Below, piece after piece: positions 10,501-23,069 of a DNA stretch of 64,000 nucleotides (its first letter is position 1; each line of letters opens with the position of its first letter). The translations under genes and the position numbers were made by a program. The stretch covers positions 7,437,552 through 7,501,551 of the forward strand of contig NC_089740.1 in assembly GCF_035083965.1 (NCBI RefSeq), read 5' to 3'. Source of the DNA: Branchiostoma lanceolatum. Its lineage: Eukaryota; Chordata; Leptocardii; Amphioxiformes; Branchiostomatidae. Below the pieces are notes generated by a model. That model worked only from the letters and a program-made list of their open reading frames with translations, was not told where the DNA came from and did no database searches.

Positions 10501-12831
10501 AGGTCGATTTTTGGCCCCCTAGTTAGTGACCTTGGTTCTGCAGCATAACTTCCGGTGTTTGTATATTTCGTGCTGGACATGCTATGGTCTTGATTTTTTT
10601 GGCGGTAGACAGATTTGGATTAAAGGGAGAAGTGGTGTAGGTTTGGGGCCCCTAGTAGGTCGTTTATTTTTAATTAATAATGAATAATTATAAGTCGCTA
10701 AAGTACTCACATGGCGGAACCACACATTCACCGTAAGCATCTGGTCTCTGGCAATCTGTTCAGAAGAAATACATGATTAATGAATACGACGAATTATGCC
10801 CCAATTAACTCAGCAGTCAACCATTCGTTGCAATGTCTTCAGTGAGTTAGAAAATTGAATCATTTGATACCTCGCTGATGAAAAGAAGACATTCTGTAAC
10901 AATAATTGCGTTGAAAATGAAACGCATTTTGTTAATCTAAGAATTCTCACTATACACAGACATGCGCAGGTAAGTTCAATACAACTAGACAATATGCACA
11001 GTTTACAAAGTAATAATTATTCACACATATTATATGTAATCTAAAAACTACGATGTTATTGAAAAACTGTGTAAATTTGTACACATACTTCAAGCAGATA
11101 ATCTCCAAGCAGATCTACGGTGGCTATAAGACAGTATCCGACTGGCAAAGGGAGGTTTTATATATACATTACATGTGGATATAAAAACTCCCTTTGCCCG
11201 TTGGATACGGTCTTATAGCCACCGTAGATCTGCTTGGAGATTACAAGACGAGAGAAGAGACTGTAGAATTAGATGGAATATATTAACACAATGTTCCATT
11301 TCTTTTCATGTAGCCCATGTTGAGCATGAATATGCAATAAAGTTATTATTATTATGATGTCTTACCACTTCGATGATCTGTGCTAAGACCAGCTCGAACC
11401 TGACGGTGACGTTCTGCATGGGGTCCTTCACTGGGCGTGCGTCAGACGTGTAGTTCACTAGCAGAGCGTCAATCAGGTTTCGCTCAGCCGCTGATGCAAG
11501 ACCTATAGTAAGGATGTAAGATGTAAGGAGTTTCCAAAGCATTAGAAAGCTACAGTTGACGGAAATATAAAAAAATAAAAACGCCTATCGTGGTTTCCCA
11601 AATCTTGAAACGACATTGTGGATGGCAGGAAGGTATAGTTAAACAAAAAAATTACACGAAAACGTACAGATTCAAGCTTTAATACTTATACGCGACGACA
11701 CTTTAATACGTGATGATATATGCATATCCATATTTCACGTATAGACACATAAATAACAAGAAGCCGTTAGGATGAAAAAAATGGAGAATGAGGAAAACTT
11801 ACATGGATTGCTAGATAAAGTTCCCCATAAAACATAGCAATATTGCTATTGATAATGGCCACGTGAACCTATTAACAATGCCCTTAAGTGTATTTGTCCA
11901 CTTTAACACTTGAACATTGCTGGGTACCAGTTGGTTCAAAGTACCGATTATTTATCATCATTATTATCAACAAATACAAATTATACGGCCAAATATTGCA
12001 TTGCAGCTTCTACAAGAAGCTACCCAATCATAATAAACACATAAGCAGCGAATTTCCGCCCATGTCTTCGTCATAAAAATAAACGAATTCTTGGTGAGAT
12101 CTTTGGCATTCCCACCGACTAGTACATTTGAATATCTTGGCCCTCACACAGTATCGGGCCGATAACCTAACACCCATAGCACGCACACGAGCTTCTGAAT
12201 GAATCAGAATATGCCTCAAAAGTCAACATAATCGAGAATGATTCGTCCAGGGAATAAAGGCCAGAAAATTGCCAATTTCTTGAAAATAAGGGTGACAATA
12301 GGGGTAGTGAGCGATACATGGACAGAATAAGAAATCTGTATGGCGTACAGTGAAGATGCCCACGTCTCACTCAATACCCCATTCTATATTTTCCTTGATT
12401 TTTGCTGATTGAGACTCTAACTACGAAATAACTTCTGATAAAAGATGGAATAGCAAACAGTTATTTTGCACTTACATGATGTACAGTTCTATTTTGAATT
12501 AGCGAATTTGAATTTTTTTAAGAAGAACGCAAAAATCGCAAAGAAAGGCTTTCTAAATGTCTTAAAACTACAGTGCAACAATTTCAGTTGGTAGAAGCAT
12601 TTTAAAAAATCAACATTGCAAAACGATTTTAGGATTTGTGACAATGTATGCCATTGCCCTCAGTAATAGAACTATTTCAATACAAATTAGGCTTATCACA
12701 ATAGTATACAAATATTATAAAGTAAGCAAGTTTACCTACTTAGTTTACATATTAAACTTGTTAAGATTCATAAAGATCTTACCGTAAGAATGGAGGATAA
12801 GAAGACAGCAGAACAACATGGCGGTGGCCAT
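4523..12831 (-). CDS. Gene B: nAChR alpha-type subunit (complete, 452 aa)
   Basis: Coding exons, 5' to 3' on the - strand: 12831..12783, 11502..11366, 10755..10711, 9472..9363, 7668..7130, 5001..4523. The total is 1359 nt with no frame break, and all introns are GT-AG. Residues 1-17 form a signal peptide ([17 protein letters not shown]). Exon 3 carries loop D (NVWFRH). Exon 4 carries WRPDIVLY. The Cys loop [15 protein letters not shown] spans about 148-162, loop B is SSWAYDG, and the agonist-site pair YYNCC is at about 212-213. M1 to M2 follow with [11 protein letters not shown], as in cation-selective channels, with an Asp at M2 20'. M3, a charged loop and M4 end at TAG. NxS/T sites include NYT, NVT and NIS. 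The protein likely sits in the plasma membrane as a principal (alpha) subunit of an acetylcholine-gated pentamer. The large fourth-from-M2 region is a single exon, unlike genes C-E. Confidence 0.93.
5104..5575. repeat. (CATC)n tetranucleotide tandem array
   Basis: Perfect to imperfect CATC units run to about 5433, with embedded higher-order segments (CCTTCTTCCATCCATTCCCC recurs). A degenerate CATT tail follows to about 5575. It lies in the last intron of gene B, 100 bp from the M3 exon. All Met-Asp-Gly-Trp or Ile-His-Pro-Ser frames here are repeat artefacts. Confidence 0.96.
5931..5978. repeat. 24-bp direct duplication
   Basis: Two adjacent identical copies of a 24-bp unit beginning CTAGAGATCTAGGGCTCATT, in the last intron of gene B. 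Confidence 0.9.
6880..7015 (-). repeat. Short interspersed repeat, CACCTAGCGGTG family
   Basis: Contains CACCGCTAGGTGGCGCTGCA, then GGTCCCAAACGTGACT and an AACCAGTCA segment. Two relatives in the opposite orientation lie at about 32612..32715 and 33108..33205 in gene D introns. It is a dispersed non-coding repeat of unknown class. Confidence 0.7.
7814..9148. mobile_element. Non-autonomous Harbinger-type DNA transposon, 1,335 bp
   Basis: The ends are inverted: the left begins AGCCGGCGTCACAATTCA and the right, read on the other strand, begins AGCCCCCGTCACAAATCA. TTA flanks both ends (7811..7813 and 9149..9151), the usual 3-bp target duplication of PIF/Harbinger elements. The subterminal parts are GC-rich and full of short palindromic motifs (GGCCGA, TCGCCCGA, AGCTCGCCG). 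The central part is AT-rich and holds no recognisable transposase, so it would need one in trans. It lies in the gene B intron between exons 4 and 5. Confidence 0.82.
10093..10364. repeat. Tandem duplication, two units of about 130 bp
   Basis: Both copies contain GGCTTGTAGTCAA or GCTTGTAGTCAAGCAAG, then AATTTTGT(C/T)GTCTGTCTA, ACATGGGATTTATTAGT and ATCATTTGTCATTCACAGTG. It is non-coding, in the gene B intron between exons 3 and 4. Confidence 0.85.
11099..11243. mobile_element. Palindromic MITE, 145 bp
   Basis: Two arms of about 55 bp form a near-perfect inverted repeat (left arm starts TAATCTCCAAGCAGATCTAC; the right arm ends in its complement) around a 30-bp AT-rich centre. It lies in intron 2 of gene B, 122 bp from exon 2. 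It is non-coding and probably mobilised in trans. Confidence 0.85.
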
Positions 12832-14589
12832 CTCGACGCTCGGGATCCCACAGACTTATGGCTCTCAGTATGCAGGTAGGCGTACAGCTCACTGTAAAAC
12901 AACGTTCATCTACATTGTATGTTTATGTATGAGTGGGGAGACCTCTGCACACATATACAGACCAGTACGCTTTAGTGAAGACAAAACCGGTTTTACTTTC
13001 TTGTATGCAGTTGGTGTACAGCTCAATGTATGTAATGTATGTCAAACAACGTACATTTACATTTGTACATATGTTTATGTATTCGTGGTCTAGACCCTAT
13101 ACATACATTTACATAGACACACTGCATCGAAGGGTAAATTGGGTTTCTCCCCACCCAGCTATAACTTTATGATGACAAGTAATAAACGTTGTAATATAGA
13201 CTGCTTAATAAGAATATATATCACTCCTACATATTACTCTGACATAAGTCATATATCTTTAAATCTAGATCGATCTATCAAATGTAACTGTATAGTCTAG
13301 AATCTTACGTCACGTCTGGAGTGGGGAAAATGAGACGTTCCATATTTTCGTCTTTCATTTCTAATGACTTAGGGTTTGAGAGACAACTTCAAGAACCTTG
13401 GTATGCCGTGACCTCAGGCATTTGCTGTATATTTACTCATTCATGTAAAAATCGAGATTGGATTTGTTTAACCCTTGATTTCATAACTGGATTATCACTC
13501 AAAATATAAAAAGTATGACTGAAGAGACAACAAAACACTGACAGCGTAAAAAGATTCGTTTTCAGAATTCGTTGGGCGCTTTGTCAAATCATTTGGTCGC
13601 AGCCACGTTGCCGCTCTAGTAAAATTGGGGTGTAACCGGATTCTGACTACGAATTGAATGAAGTATAACAAGTTCTATCGATTTTTCCCACGCGTTTTCG
13701 TTTTTCGCTGTACGCAGGCCCCACAGGGATCTACCGAGACAAAGGTCTAGCCCTACCTTGCCCTTTTTTCTACAGAGATATTTATTCACAAAACCACCTA
13801 CGCCAAATATCAATACCTCCTTAGCCACCTGACTAAAGTTAGAGGTTCACATGGATCAATGCACCTTTCATACAGAATATATTTAGACAGACATACTGTA
13901 AATATATGATGTAGGTAAGCATTGAAAATAGAGGGAGCGTATACAAAAGCTATTTGATTGATTATTAGTCTTTTTTACAAAGAAAACTCTGTAAGCTGCC
14001 GCCAGTTTGACTAGTGTTGTATAAACGTTTTTGAAGGGTTTTGGGAACGTAAATGGAAGCGCTATGCGCGTTTGTCAATATGTCTAGTCTAGAGGGGAAA
14101 TATACAAGCCGTATTCTTTATTAGTCTTCTAGTGGTGCAGGGGTCTTTGTAACTGGTGCCTTTATAGCGCTGTCCGGACAATTTTTCTAAAAGTCTTGAA
14201 CAGCTAAATTCATCGGGAAATTAGTAGTAAGTTAAGCATTGATATATGTTAAAGAGTATATTGCGGACAAATCAGCACCGTCAAACACAGCCAAAATAAA
14301 GCGCTTTCACTACATCGTGTCCGAATAATTTCTAGTAACTTGCCAAAAATATATAGAACAATACTTCCACTGTGAATTACATACAGCTAAACGTCAACCT
14401 ACGTGTAGCCATTTAGACATGACTTTTGTATACTCAGTTTTTTCTTCGCTTGTCTTGCTCGACTAGCACGCTTGGTTTCTAACTTACGCCCAACAGAGAA
14501 ATTTCCGACAACGAAAAACCAACGGAGGTCTTTCAAGCGTCTCTTGTTAAAGGTTGGAGGGCAACGGTGATTCATGTACGACGTTGATC

Positions 14590-15080
14590 AATTGCTGACC
14601 TAACTTTATGCAAATAGCCTACATAATTAGTCTTCCTAAAATAGCTACCACGCCAAGTATCAAGTATCCTTTGAGGTTAAAGAAGAGCCTTACAAATTTA
14701 AGACGGTTTTATTGAATCTAGCAATTCTAAAGACACTTTTGATACAACGAAGATAAAGAAAAAAAGTACTAATTATCGAAATAAAGATGGTTTTATTGAA
14801 TTAAGCAGGTTAAAAGGCATTTTGTACAAAGAAACAACGTTGACGATGTAAAGATAAAAGACAGTACTAATTAACGTTAATCAATTATTGACTGAACGTT
14901 ATACAAATAGCCTGCATAATCTATCTTCCTGAAATAACTTCCACGCCAAGTATCGATATCCTTTGACTTTACAGAAAAGCCTTTCAGATCAAAGACGATT
15001 GTATTGAATTTAACGAATTTAAAAGGCATTTTGTACAAAGAAACAACAAAGGCGGTGTAAAGATAAGAGTAGTAATTATT
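14590..15080. repeat. Diverged tandem duplication
   Basis: Two copies share CCACGCCAAGTATC, TTTTATTGAAT or TTGTATTGAAT, and AAAAGGCATTTTGTACAAAG followed by AAACAAC. Non-coding. Confidence 0.7.
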
Positions 15081-16114
15081 GAATTGAAGTGAGACAAATA
15101 ATTCCTTCAGTGACATCAAAACAATATCAATCAAACAATCGAGTAGAATAGAAAATGATTTCGGATTTTCCCATAAACAAAAGATGAAAAGAATACACGT
15201 AACATATCCCATGGGATTGGCCAAATAAACACATTTAAGATATATCATGTCATGATTGATTTTGTTTCATTCTAGCGGCCATTTTGTTTCTGTCGACGTC
15301 CATGTTGTTCCTGTCGAACTCTGACCTAATGTCAAGGGGTTTAATGCATTCCCCTTGTAACTTGAACTTAGATAAAAACAACGTTAACTTCTTTCAGAAA
15401 ATACGTCCTTCAGATAATTGGCCCTGACTTTTATGGTATAAAGTTTCCTCAGTGTTACCAAGTACACAATAGCTATTCTAGATCACAACCTTGGCTTGTT
15501 TTTAAGACGCAGAAGTTCCTTTTCAGAAAAATAATGTTCGATTAAGGATATTCTAATCACGAAATAAATCTGTGCAAATTTTTGATGAATCTCATGATGT
15601 CCTCGCGGATTTTCATTCTAATTACATAAAAGCTCTGGTTGTATCCAGAAGTCTAATAGTTAAAGACCGAACTACAATTACACAATTTGAACACTGGATG
15701 TCCAAGACAAAAGATAGTTACAACAACAGAAATTTTACTGCAGTACCAAGGTTAGCCATCAGGAGGCCCCAGATCGACCTTGACCTTTGCACCAATAACA
15801 CATAATCACATAAGTTATTGCTCCGGATACGCACACACAAAGACAAACAGAGCCAAAACTATAACGTTACCTCCTTTTTTCATGAACATGATAACCACAC
15901 GAAGCAAGCGTTGCCTGTAATACGCACGGCTCCCAAGTACAAGCGATAACTAGAGTTCCACGACCTCATACCTTCGCCATATGATTTTAACCTTTATGAC
16001 TGACATATCAGGGGTGTTTGTCATCAATTATAAATCATACCAGTTGATCTTCTTCACCCAAAAAACAAAAGTATGAGCGTAACAAAGAAGGTTATGCTAA
16101 CAAAGTAACTTTTA

Positions 16115-16740
16115 TCATGAATTATGCAAATGGGGTCCTTATTACCATAATTTGATTCAACAATGTTCACATTCACATAACTTCCAAATGACACAAATAT
16201 GGAATTGCCATCCTTTACCTGTATGGTTTTATAGTAGTTTCTCATTAATTATGCAAATTAGGCCTACATTTGCATATTTTTTATCTATCAAAATTCCTCA
16301 GTAACAAATGTCACATATGTCAATAGTCATATCATGGAATACAGCGGGTTTTTAAAGTTGTCTCATTAATTATGCAAATTAAAATCTGATTTGCATAATT
16401 ATCGTCCAATCATACAAAGCATTACGTAAGCTATCTACATACCAAAAATCATTAGCATCCATCAAGCCCATCTTGAGTTATAGTAATTTCTCATTAATTA
16501 TGCAAATTAGGTATTCATTTGCATAATTGATATCTATTAATATTTCTCTCTTCTTCAGTTACATATGTCACATGTTTGAGAGTCCTGTCGTGGAATTTGG
16601 CCGATGTATAAACTTTCCTCATTAATTATGCAAATTAGATACTGATTTGCATAATAAGTATCTAATCATGTACATCATCACTCAAGCTATCTACTTACCA
16701 AAAATTATAACCATCCATCAAGCCCTTCTTGAGTTATTCC
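16115..16740. repeat. Tandem repeat with octamer palindromes
   Basis: ATGCAAAT occurs at 16124, 16251, 16372, 16500 and 16628 (spacing 127, 121, 128, 128 bp). Inverted partners ATTTGCAT occur at 16268, 16389, 16517 and 16645. In the better copies the arms AATTATGCAAAT and ATTTGCATAATT form 12-bp hairpins. Text between them (CTATCTAC, CCATCAAGCCC, TTGAGTTAT) alternates, giving a longer period of about 250 bp. Confidence 0.88.
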
Positions 16741-17075
16741 CTTTCAAAGTCTGAACCAAAACCTGCTCCTGCAGTTCCAAAAAAGCCGCTAGGGGGCCAA
16801 AACCTATACCACTTACTCTCTGTCCAAAGAGCTATCTACCACTCAAAAATCAGTTCCATAGCTTGTCCAGAACACGAGATATTGAAACAGGAAGTTCCGC
16901 TGCAGTACCGTAACAAGCCGCTAGGGGACCCAAAATCTAATCATTTCCTATTCTCATCAAGACCTACCCACCTACCAAATATCAAGACAATCCATCTAAG
17001 CCTTCTCGAGTTATGCTGTACATTACACACACACACACACACACACACAAACGCTACCCTCTGCATAACCTTCTC
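16730..17075. repeat. Dispersed repeat, CCGCTAGGGG family, with (CA)n tail
   Basis: Contains GCCGCTAGGGGGCCAAAACC, then CAGAACACGAGATATTGAAA, and a (CA)n run at about 17025..17049. Relatives lie at about 19330..19660 and 53860..54130, sharing AGAACACGAGATATTAAAA or similar and an ACCAAATATCAA segment. The class is unknown; ends are not defined. Confidence 0.7.
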
Positions 17076-17280
17076 GGCGAAGGTAATTATTACACAGAAC
17101 CGAGATTTTTCAAGGAAGTGACGTTCGGAGGAGTAGCCGGAAATCGTGACGCAACTGCAGTTGTGATAGAGTCCCCAGTATTTGCTTACGGGTTACAAGT
17201 GCATGACGTAGCGATTACAGTACAATTATTACACAGAACCGAAACTTTTTAAAGACCTGAAGTACGGCACAGGAAATACG
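17070..17280. repeat. Direct duplication, about 130-bp spacing
   Basis: The segment AATTATTACACAGAACCGA occurs twice, each followed by a similar GGAGGAGT(A/G)GCC stretch. Non-coding. Confidence 0.65.
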
Positions 17281-17498
17281 GAGGAGTGGCCATCGTGACT
17301 AAAGTGTGTGTCTGTGTGTGTCTGTGTGTATGTTTGTGTTTGTGAGCGTATGGTGTTTTTGTATAATGCGTATGTGTATTCGTTAATATGTGGCTATGCT
17401 TGGTCTATGCTTGTCTGTATGTATGTATGTGCTTGTGTATGTGAATAAACGTTACCACAAAAATCATGAAGAATAGTAATTTAGGTGCAATTGCTGAA

Positions 17499-17600
17499 TC
17501 ACACTGCACAGCAACCCTTACCAAACAATCATGGTCTGTCCGTAACTAAATCACACTGCACAGCGACCCTTACCCAACAATAATGGTCTGTCCCTAACTC
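17499..17600. repeat. 52-bp tandem duplication
   Basis: Two copies of AATCACACTGCACAGC followed by ACCCTTACC and ATGGTCTGTCC. A more diverged pair of related segments follows at about 17690..17800 and 17870..17985 (TAGTCTT, ACAAGACTA or ATAAGACTA). Confidence 0.75.
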
Positions 17601-18431
17601 GGCCAGCTGCCAAACCTCCAAATCCACTTCCTTTAAGCCATTCTCAGTCACTTAACTTTCCAACATACTTAAGTACTGTTCTCTTTCTTCAAGTTCCGTT
17701 ACGTGACTTTAAAAGAATTTGTAGTCTTAAAAACAAGACTATTTACCGTCTATTTCAATTTGAGGAAGTTAGTCTCCGTCAGCAGACATATTGGGACCTG
17801 ACTTTGTGGACCGAATGTAAGAGGTTGGCAAACAAGCTGATTACACAAAATGTCATTTTTCTACCAGTCTCATTGCGTGACCCCAAAATAATGATAATTG
17901 TGTGTAGTCTTGAAAATAAGACTATAGACCGTATATATCCTTAGAAGAAGCTAGTTTCTTAAGTAGACATCTTGGGGACTTGTTGTCTAAGTTAGAGAAG
18001 CCTTGTTGACTGGCTGCAAGACGTTGACAAATAAATAGATCGAAGAAACTAATTGAGAACTTATTTACTTCTGTGTTGTCAAATCAATTAGTACATTCTA
18101 AAACAGACCTTACTGAAAATAGATACGACGTGTATGCCTAAATTTATAGCAACTTTATACAATTATACAAACACTCATTACATGTGTCTGCAACTAAAAC
18201 GTGGCAAATTCTTCACAAAAATTGTTAGACTTAGAACTTTTAGTTGTTCCTGTGGAAGCAAAGAAAGGGGGGGGGGGGTCAGAAATTCAATCCTATTTTG
18301 TCTGACAGGCTTAATTTATATCAACATCTATTTGATATCTAATCCCGTGTACTTCAGTGATTCTTTGGCTCTTTTGTTCGTTTTCAAACAACCGTCTTGG
18401 TAGTTTTTGTACAACAGTCGCTGTGTCTCAT

Positions 18432-19151
18432 CTACTTAACATCACAAATATAACGTTTACTTACTACTCTATCTATTACAAGCAACAGTATCTGCAATGC
18501 CGCTTGTTTAGACTGTTTATATACACTAACTAACGTCCTTATGACCCATATACAGTCTTCAGGTAGGACAATAGAGAGAAGGAACGTTAGACTCACCTTT
18601 ACGACTTGGTTTCTTAAATCTGACTTGGGCCGACGAACACACAGCTCGTAAACGTACCACATGTAAAACAGTAAGGTACCGAAGACCGAGGTTTCCGCTG
18701 GTTGCCCAGGACTGGAAAAGTGATCTGCTCCAAGCCTGTTTCCTGTCCAACTACCGCCTCTGTCTGTCTCTGTTTGTCTGAGCCTCAGCGATAAGCAAAT
18801 ACAAGGCTCCACATGCAATAGGACGTGTAGTGTTAGCGGATAACTGCGGTAAGGACATCCGTTCACTAGGCGAGGCTTACCCAAGAGTGGGCCCGTTGAT
18901 TTAACCACGTTCGGTCGGACGATCCTATTTTTCGTCAGGCGGTGCCGTATTACGTGACCTATTGTTCGGGACTTTGGGGCTGTGGTCGTTACCAATAGTA
19001 GCAGGGTTCTTACCTGTTTTAAATCAACATAGGGGCGGGAAGATACCAATAGGCGGGGTGAAAGAGCAACCCTGTTTTTTTCAGAGGCTGCTTTCATGGC
19101 GCATTCTTTTGATGAAGTTGATTTATTTGAAACCTTAACTGTAGACGACAT
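18432..19151 (-). other. Unrecognised 239-codon open reading frame
   Basis: An uninterrupted frame starting at a Met. I recognise no family, no signal peptide and no clear domain; the C-terminal third has a hydrophobic stretch (VSLTFLLSIVLPEDC). It is long for chance in this composition, but codon use looks unbiased and no neighbouring exon supports it. Treat as unproven. Confidence 0.15.
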
Positions 19152-19329
19152 TTCAACTTACTGATAGGACGTCTGTTTCAGCTCATGTATACGTTTCTTT
19201 CATTGGAGTTTTTAATTCTAATACATTCAACTTCTGTGTTACACAGTAATGATTTTATGCAAATAAACTAGATTTTGTTAATATATAAGCTTAGGTCGCA
19301 TTGTTAGTACCTTTAGTTGTTCTGTGTTA

Positions 19330-19660
19330 ACAAAAATGGTCAAAATGGAAAATTGGTCACAGATTACAACAATCCCTTCTTGGTTAATTCTTTTTTTAAC
19401 AAAATTGGCCCCAGCAATTCCGAATAAAGCTGACTTACTGTCCCTCACAAGAGCTATATTCTTCTCAAAAAGCATGACCATGCCATGTCCAGAACACGAG
19501 ATATTAAAACCGGAAGATCCGTTGTAGTACCATAACACGCCGCTAAGGGGCCCGAAATGTCAGCATTTCGATTTCTCATCACGACCAACATGCCAAATAT
19601 CTAGACAATCCGCCTAGACATTCTCGAGTTATCGTGCGAATACATACGAGTTTAAGACCC
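19330..19660. repeat. Dispersed repeat, second CCGCTAAGGGG copy
   Basis: Shares CCAGAACACGAGATATTAAA, CGCCGCTAAGGGGCCC and the ATCTAGACAATCC stretch with the copy at 16730..17075. Confidence 0.7.
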
Positions 19661-20802
19661 TCACAAACACCCTGCACGTCAATACAATATCTCCGTTTCA
19701 CTGAGGTTATGATCGATGATATACAATATATGCCTACGCTGTCTCAATATCATCTTAGACGACACGCCATAACTAGATAAAAGTTAGGATACAAAGATAG
19801 CAATCACGATGGTAATTTCCCTTTGCGTAGTACATACATGTTAGGCACGATCCCTACTTGTTCACACGTAGACATGACCAAACACCTGAGAGGCGGGGCG
19901 AACAACAAGGACTGTTTAATGTTCCCGGTCAACGGTTAAGTACAATCACAAAGTGTTCGTTTTCTAGCTGACGTGCTTGTGCGTTCTTGTGTATTTTGTC
20001 ACTTCCCTGTAATGACTCAGTTTTCACTGGAATAACAGATGACCGCCATGAAAAAAAGAGGATATAGTCGTTAAGCCATAAGAGTGCCCCCACGCATAGT
20101 TATTCCCACTCTGTGTCAACGTGATTTTAGCACTGAAGTCAAGATTAGATTCTGTCGAAGTGATCAAATAAGAAGTAAGTTTCTGTAATCATTAAGCTGG
20201 AAGAACTTATATTGCAGAAATGAGGCCAACATTTCATACATGGAAGCTATACATTGGCCAGCTGGAAAGCTACAGACAAATACGCAGGAGTCTTTAGAAG
20301 TAAATTACTCTTTTAGACTTAGTTTTTCAACTGAGCTCTGGAACAAAGACTTCAGGCACAATGGATATAGGATCGTAAAAAAAATAATGGCCCCTTTCGC
20401 GGATTGATATACATGTAGGTAGTATGTTATCAGTCCTCTTCATATCTCGTACGTTTTCAATATTGAGCCGAAGCTAAGTAGGGCATAAAATCGTTTAATT
20501 GGACATCTGGTCATGGGTAACTTTAATCAGGTTTAACTGATTGATTTCCCCCATGTAGAAAAATTATGTTTCACTTTCTACATAACACAGGTGCTATCAG
20601 CGCGACTGGATGTGGGCGGACTGATCAATGTGCACTCGACCTTTTTTTTCTCTGAAGCCGATTGAAACTTACACGTGTATGGCATAGCTCATAAGGAACG
20701 ATTTAATCTTCCTTGCCCTGTTAAACAAAGTTGTTTTTCACCTTGTAGTACCTAGTGACATACAGGTCACCAAGTTTCCCTACTGTATCAGAGTATATTT
20801 TT

Positions 20803-20996
20803 ACAGGGAGGGGTTGCTAGCCCTTCCCCTTTATCGTGCACGAGGCACCTCCTAGAACACAGGACCCCCATTTTACGTCCCTTCCGAAAGACGGGTGCAG
20901 TCCCAAATGATAGGCCCTTCCCAGGATTCGAACCAGGGTCTTCCAGGTACAAACCAATTGGACCCAGGAACTCAACCAGGGATATCCCCTATTGAG
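20803..20996 (-). mobile_element. tRNA-derived SINE
   Basis: On the - strand a tRNA-like head has a B box GGTTCGAATCC, followed by a body with GGGACGTAAAATGGGGGTCC and GTGCCTCGTGCACG. The head does not fold convincingly as a functional tRNA, so this is read as a SINE rather than a tRNA gene. Confidence 0.7.
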
Positions 20997-21722
20997 AAAG
21001 TGTTCAAGCATTTCTTTCTTACTTGAACATCCCGCTATGTGTTCACTCTGTATTAAGTGTTATCGTAATGATATCAGACAAACACAAAGGTCTAGAAGCA
21101 TCTGGCAATACTACCAAATGCCTGCAATATAATAAAACTCAACAGTTAAATTGGTATCTGGGTCGTTCCAGTCAAATCACTCAAAACATTTTCTTCTGCC
21201 CCTCTAAAAATGCCTCCTTTTAACATTTATCAGATCTTTCAGTGTGATATAACCAGCTGCTATCACACCGCGTTTCTGCAAAGCTGGTATGTTACGTCGA
21301 AGGGCGGTTATACTGGCCATGGCCATACAGATACAGATTCGTCATTTCTACTTGGGCTGGCATATTTTCTAGCACAAACCGAAGACAGATATGTGTACGT
21401 TATGTGACCCAAAGGCTTATACTAATTAAGCGTATTGGGGCCTGTTCTTAAGATAAGCTCATGTCCCAAGATGTCAGATCATCCAAGATATACCGGTGAT
21501 AACGAGTTTCACGATCACTCCATCAATTGTAATCTGATCTAAGACGTTGACAAATTGACCAATGAGAAGTCATCAATCACATGTAATGATCCTACCTTAC
21601 ATGGTGATCTAAGCGCCAGTAGCAATCCCACAGGGTACCACTAACGGTAATAATGTCAGCGAAAAGCACAATGCAATCCTATCATTCTTTAAGCAGGTGC
21701 AGGGCTCGAAATACTTGGTGCA

Positions 21723-21775
21723 CGCGTGTGTGTGTGCGTGTGTGCGTGCGTGCGTGCGTGTGTGTGTGTGTGTGT
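21723..21775. repeat. (TG)n microsatellite
   Basis: About 53 bp of TG with TGCG variants. Confidence 0.95.
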
Positions 21776-22289
21776 TCCTTAGATTGGAACTGTCAACTTA
21801 ATTTTGTGGTTGCACCAGTGCACCTAGAATTTGTGTAGGCGATAAGACAAAAGTACTATAATGTTCACTTGGTCTTCACATTATTTTTGACATTTTAAGT
21901 TTCAGAAAAAGCAATAGCCTTTGTTGTACTTTCAATTTATGTTTGATGTATTACTTGTTTACAATTCTGAATTTAGCTACAAAATTACAGATTGAAGTTC
22001 TTAAAAGAGCTGGGGGCAGTAGGATTAAATTATGATTAAACTCTAATGACATTCTACTATATTTTATGTTGTGCATCCAATATTATTTCGGTTCACCTAA
22101 ATTTTTAGGTTAGGTGCGCCAGTGTACCTAGTCCGAAAAATGAATTTCTAGCCCTAAAGGTGCTTCTTGTAATTTTGCCAGCAATACATATGATGCTGAT
22201 CATATTTCGTTAATCTTTGAAACTTCATCTTTCTATTTGATGTTTTAGGCAAATATGTTTCACTTGATGAAACATGATACATGTTCATC

Positions 22290-22710
22290 TTTTAAGTGGA
22301 GTTTCTTCAGTTGGAGTTCGTTACACAATATTGTTATTAGAAACAATAGCTAACATTTTTCACAGTATCATTGGATTGAACATGATTTTTCATTTTTCAA
22401 ATGGCTGTTCTCCAGTTGCATGTAGTTACATAATATTGTTATTAGTAAGAATAGTTTGCATTGTTGAGGAATACCCTTCAGTATCATTTCATAGCACATA
22501 ATTTTTCATTTTTTAAATGGCGGCTCGTCAGGGATAACTTACACAATATTGTTATTAAAAAGAATAGCTAGCATTGTTGAAGCAGTTTTCGTCAGTATCA
22601 TCTAATCGCACATAAGTTATTTCTATTTTATTTCTAAATGGCTGTTCGTCACGATAGCTTACACAATATAGTTATTAAAAAGAATAGCTGGCATTTCTGA
22701 AGCCAATTCA
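22290..22710. repeat. Tandem repeat, about four units of about 110 bp
   Basis: Units share ACAATATTGTTATTA, AGAATAGCT, CAGTATCAT and TTTCATTTTTCAAATGGC or close variants. Non-coding. Confidence 0.85.
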
Positions 22711-22731
22711 AATGCTTATCATGATTACACA

Positions 22732-22920
22732 TACTGTAAATGCAGAAATGTTCGCCATTGTTTTATGTTCGCTGTTTTCGCGGTAAGCTTTTCACCGCGC
22801 ATTTTTTGCCATTCTACCCCCTAGCGCTACTATTATTTCAAACGCGAACTTAAAACCACCGCGAGCATTCTATTTTCTCCCTACAGCAAAATTAAAACCA
22901 CGTAACTTACATTTACAGTA
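22732..22920. mobile_element. MITE, TACTGTAAATG family, copy 1
   Basis: Perfect 11-bp ends (TACTGTAAATG and CATTTACAGTA) flank a body with TTTTCGCGGTAAGC and AACTTAAAACCACCGCGA. A second full copy is at 36743..36949; partial relatives are at about 40610..40735 and 62765..62870. Confidence 0.85.
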
Positions 22921-23069
22921 GATTGAAGAAGATAAGAATTTGAAGTGCGTAGTGCCACCCACACAATGGCGCTCCCAGATTTCTCTTATCAATCTTGCTG
23001 CACACTTAAACACAGGAAGGACGACATGCCTGGGGGGAAACGCTTGTATCACGTGCACATCTACAGTAT

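Noticed and set aside
11306..11542. Alternative gene B start [14 protein letters not shown] contiguous with exon 2
   Set aside because: It looks like a signal peptide, but the phase-1 acceptor at 11502 matches the paralogues and an upstream signal exon (12831..12783) fits exactly. An alternative first exon remains possible.
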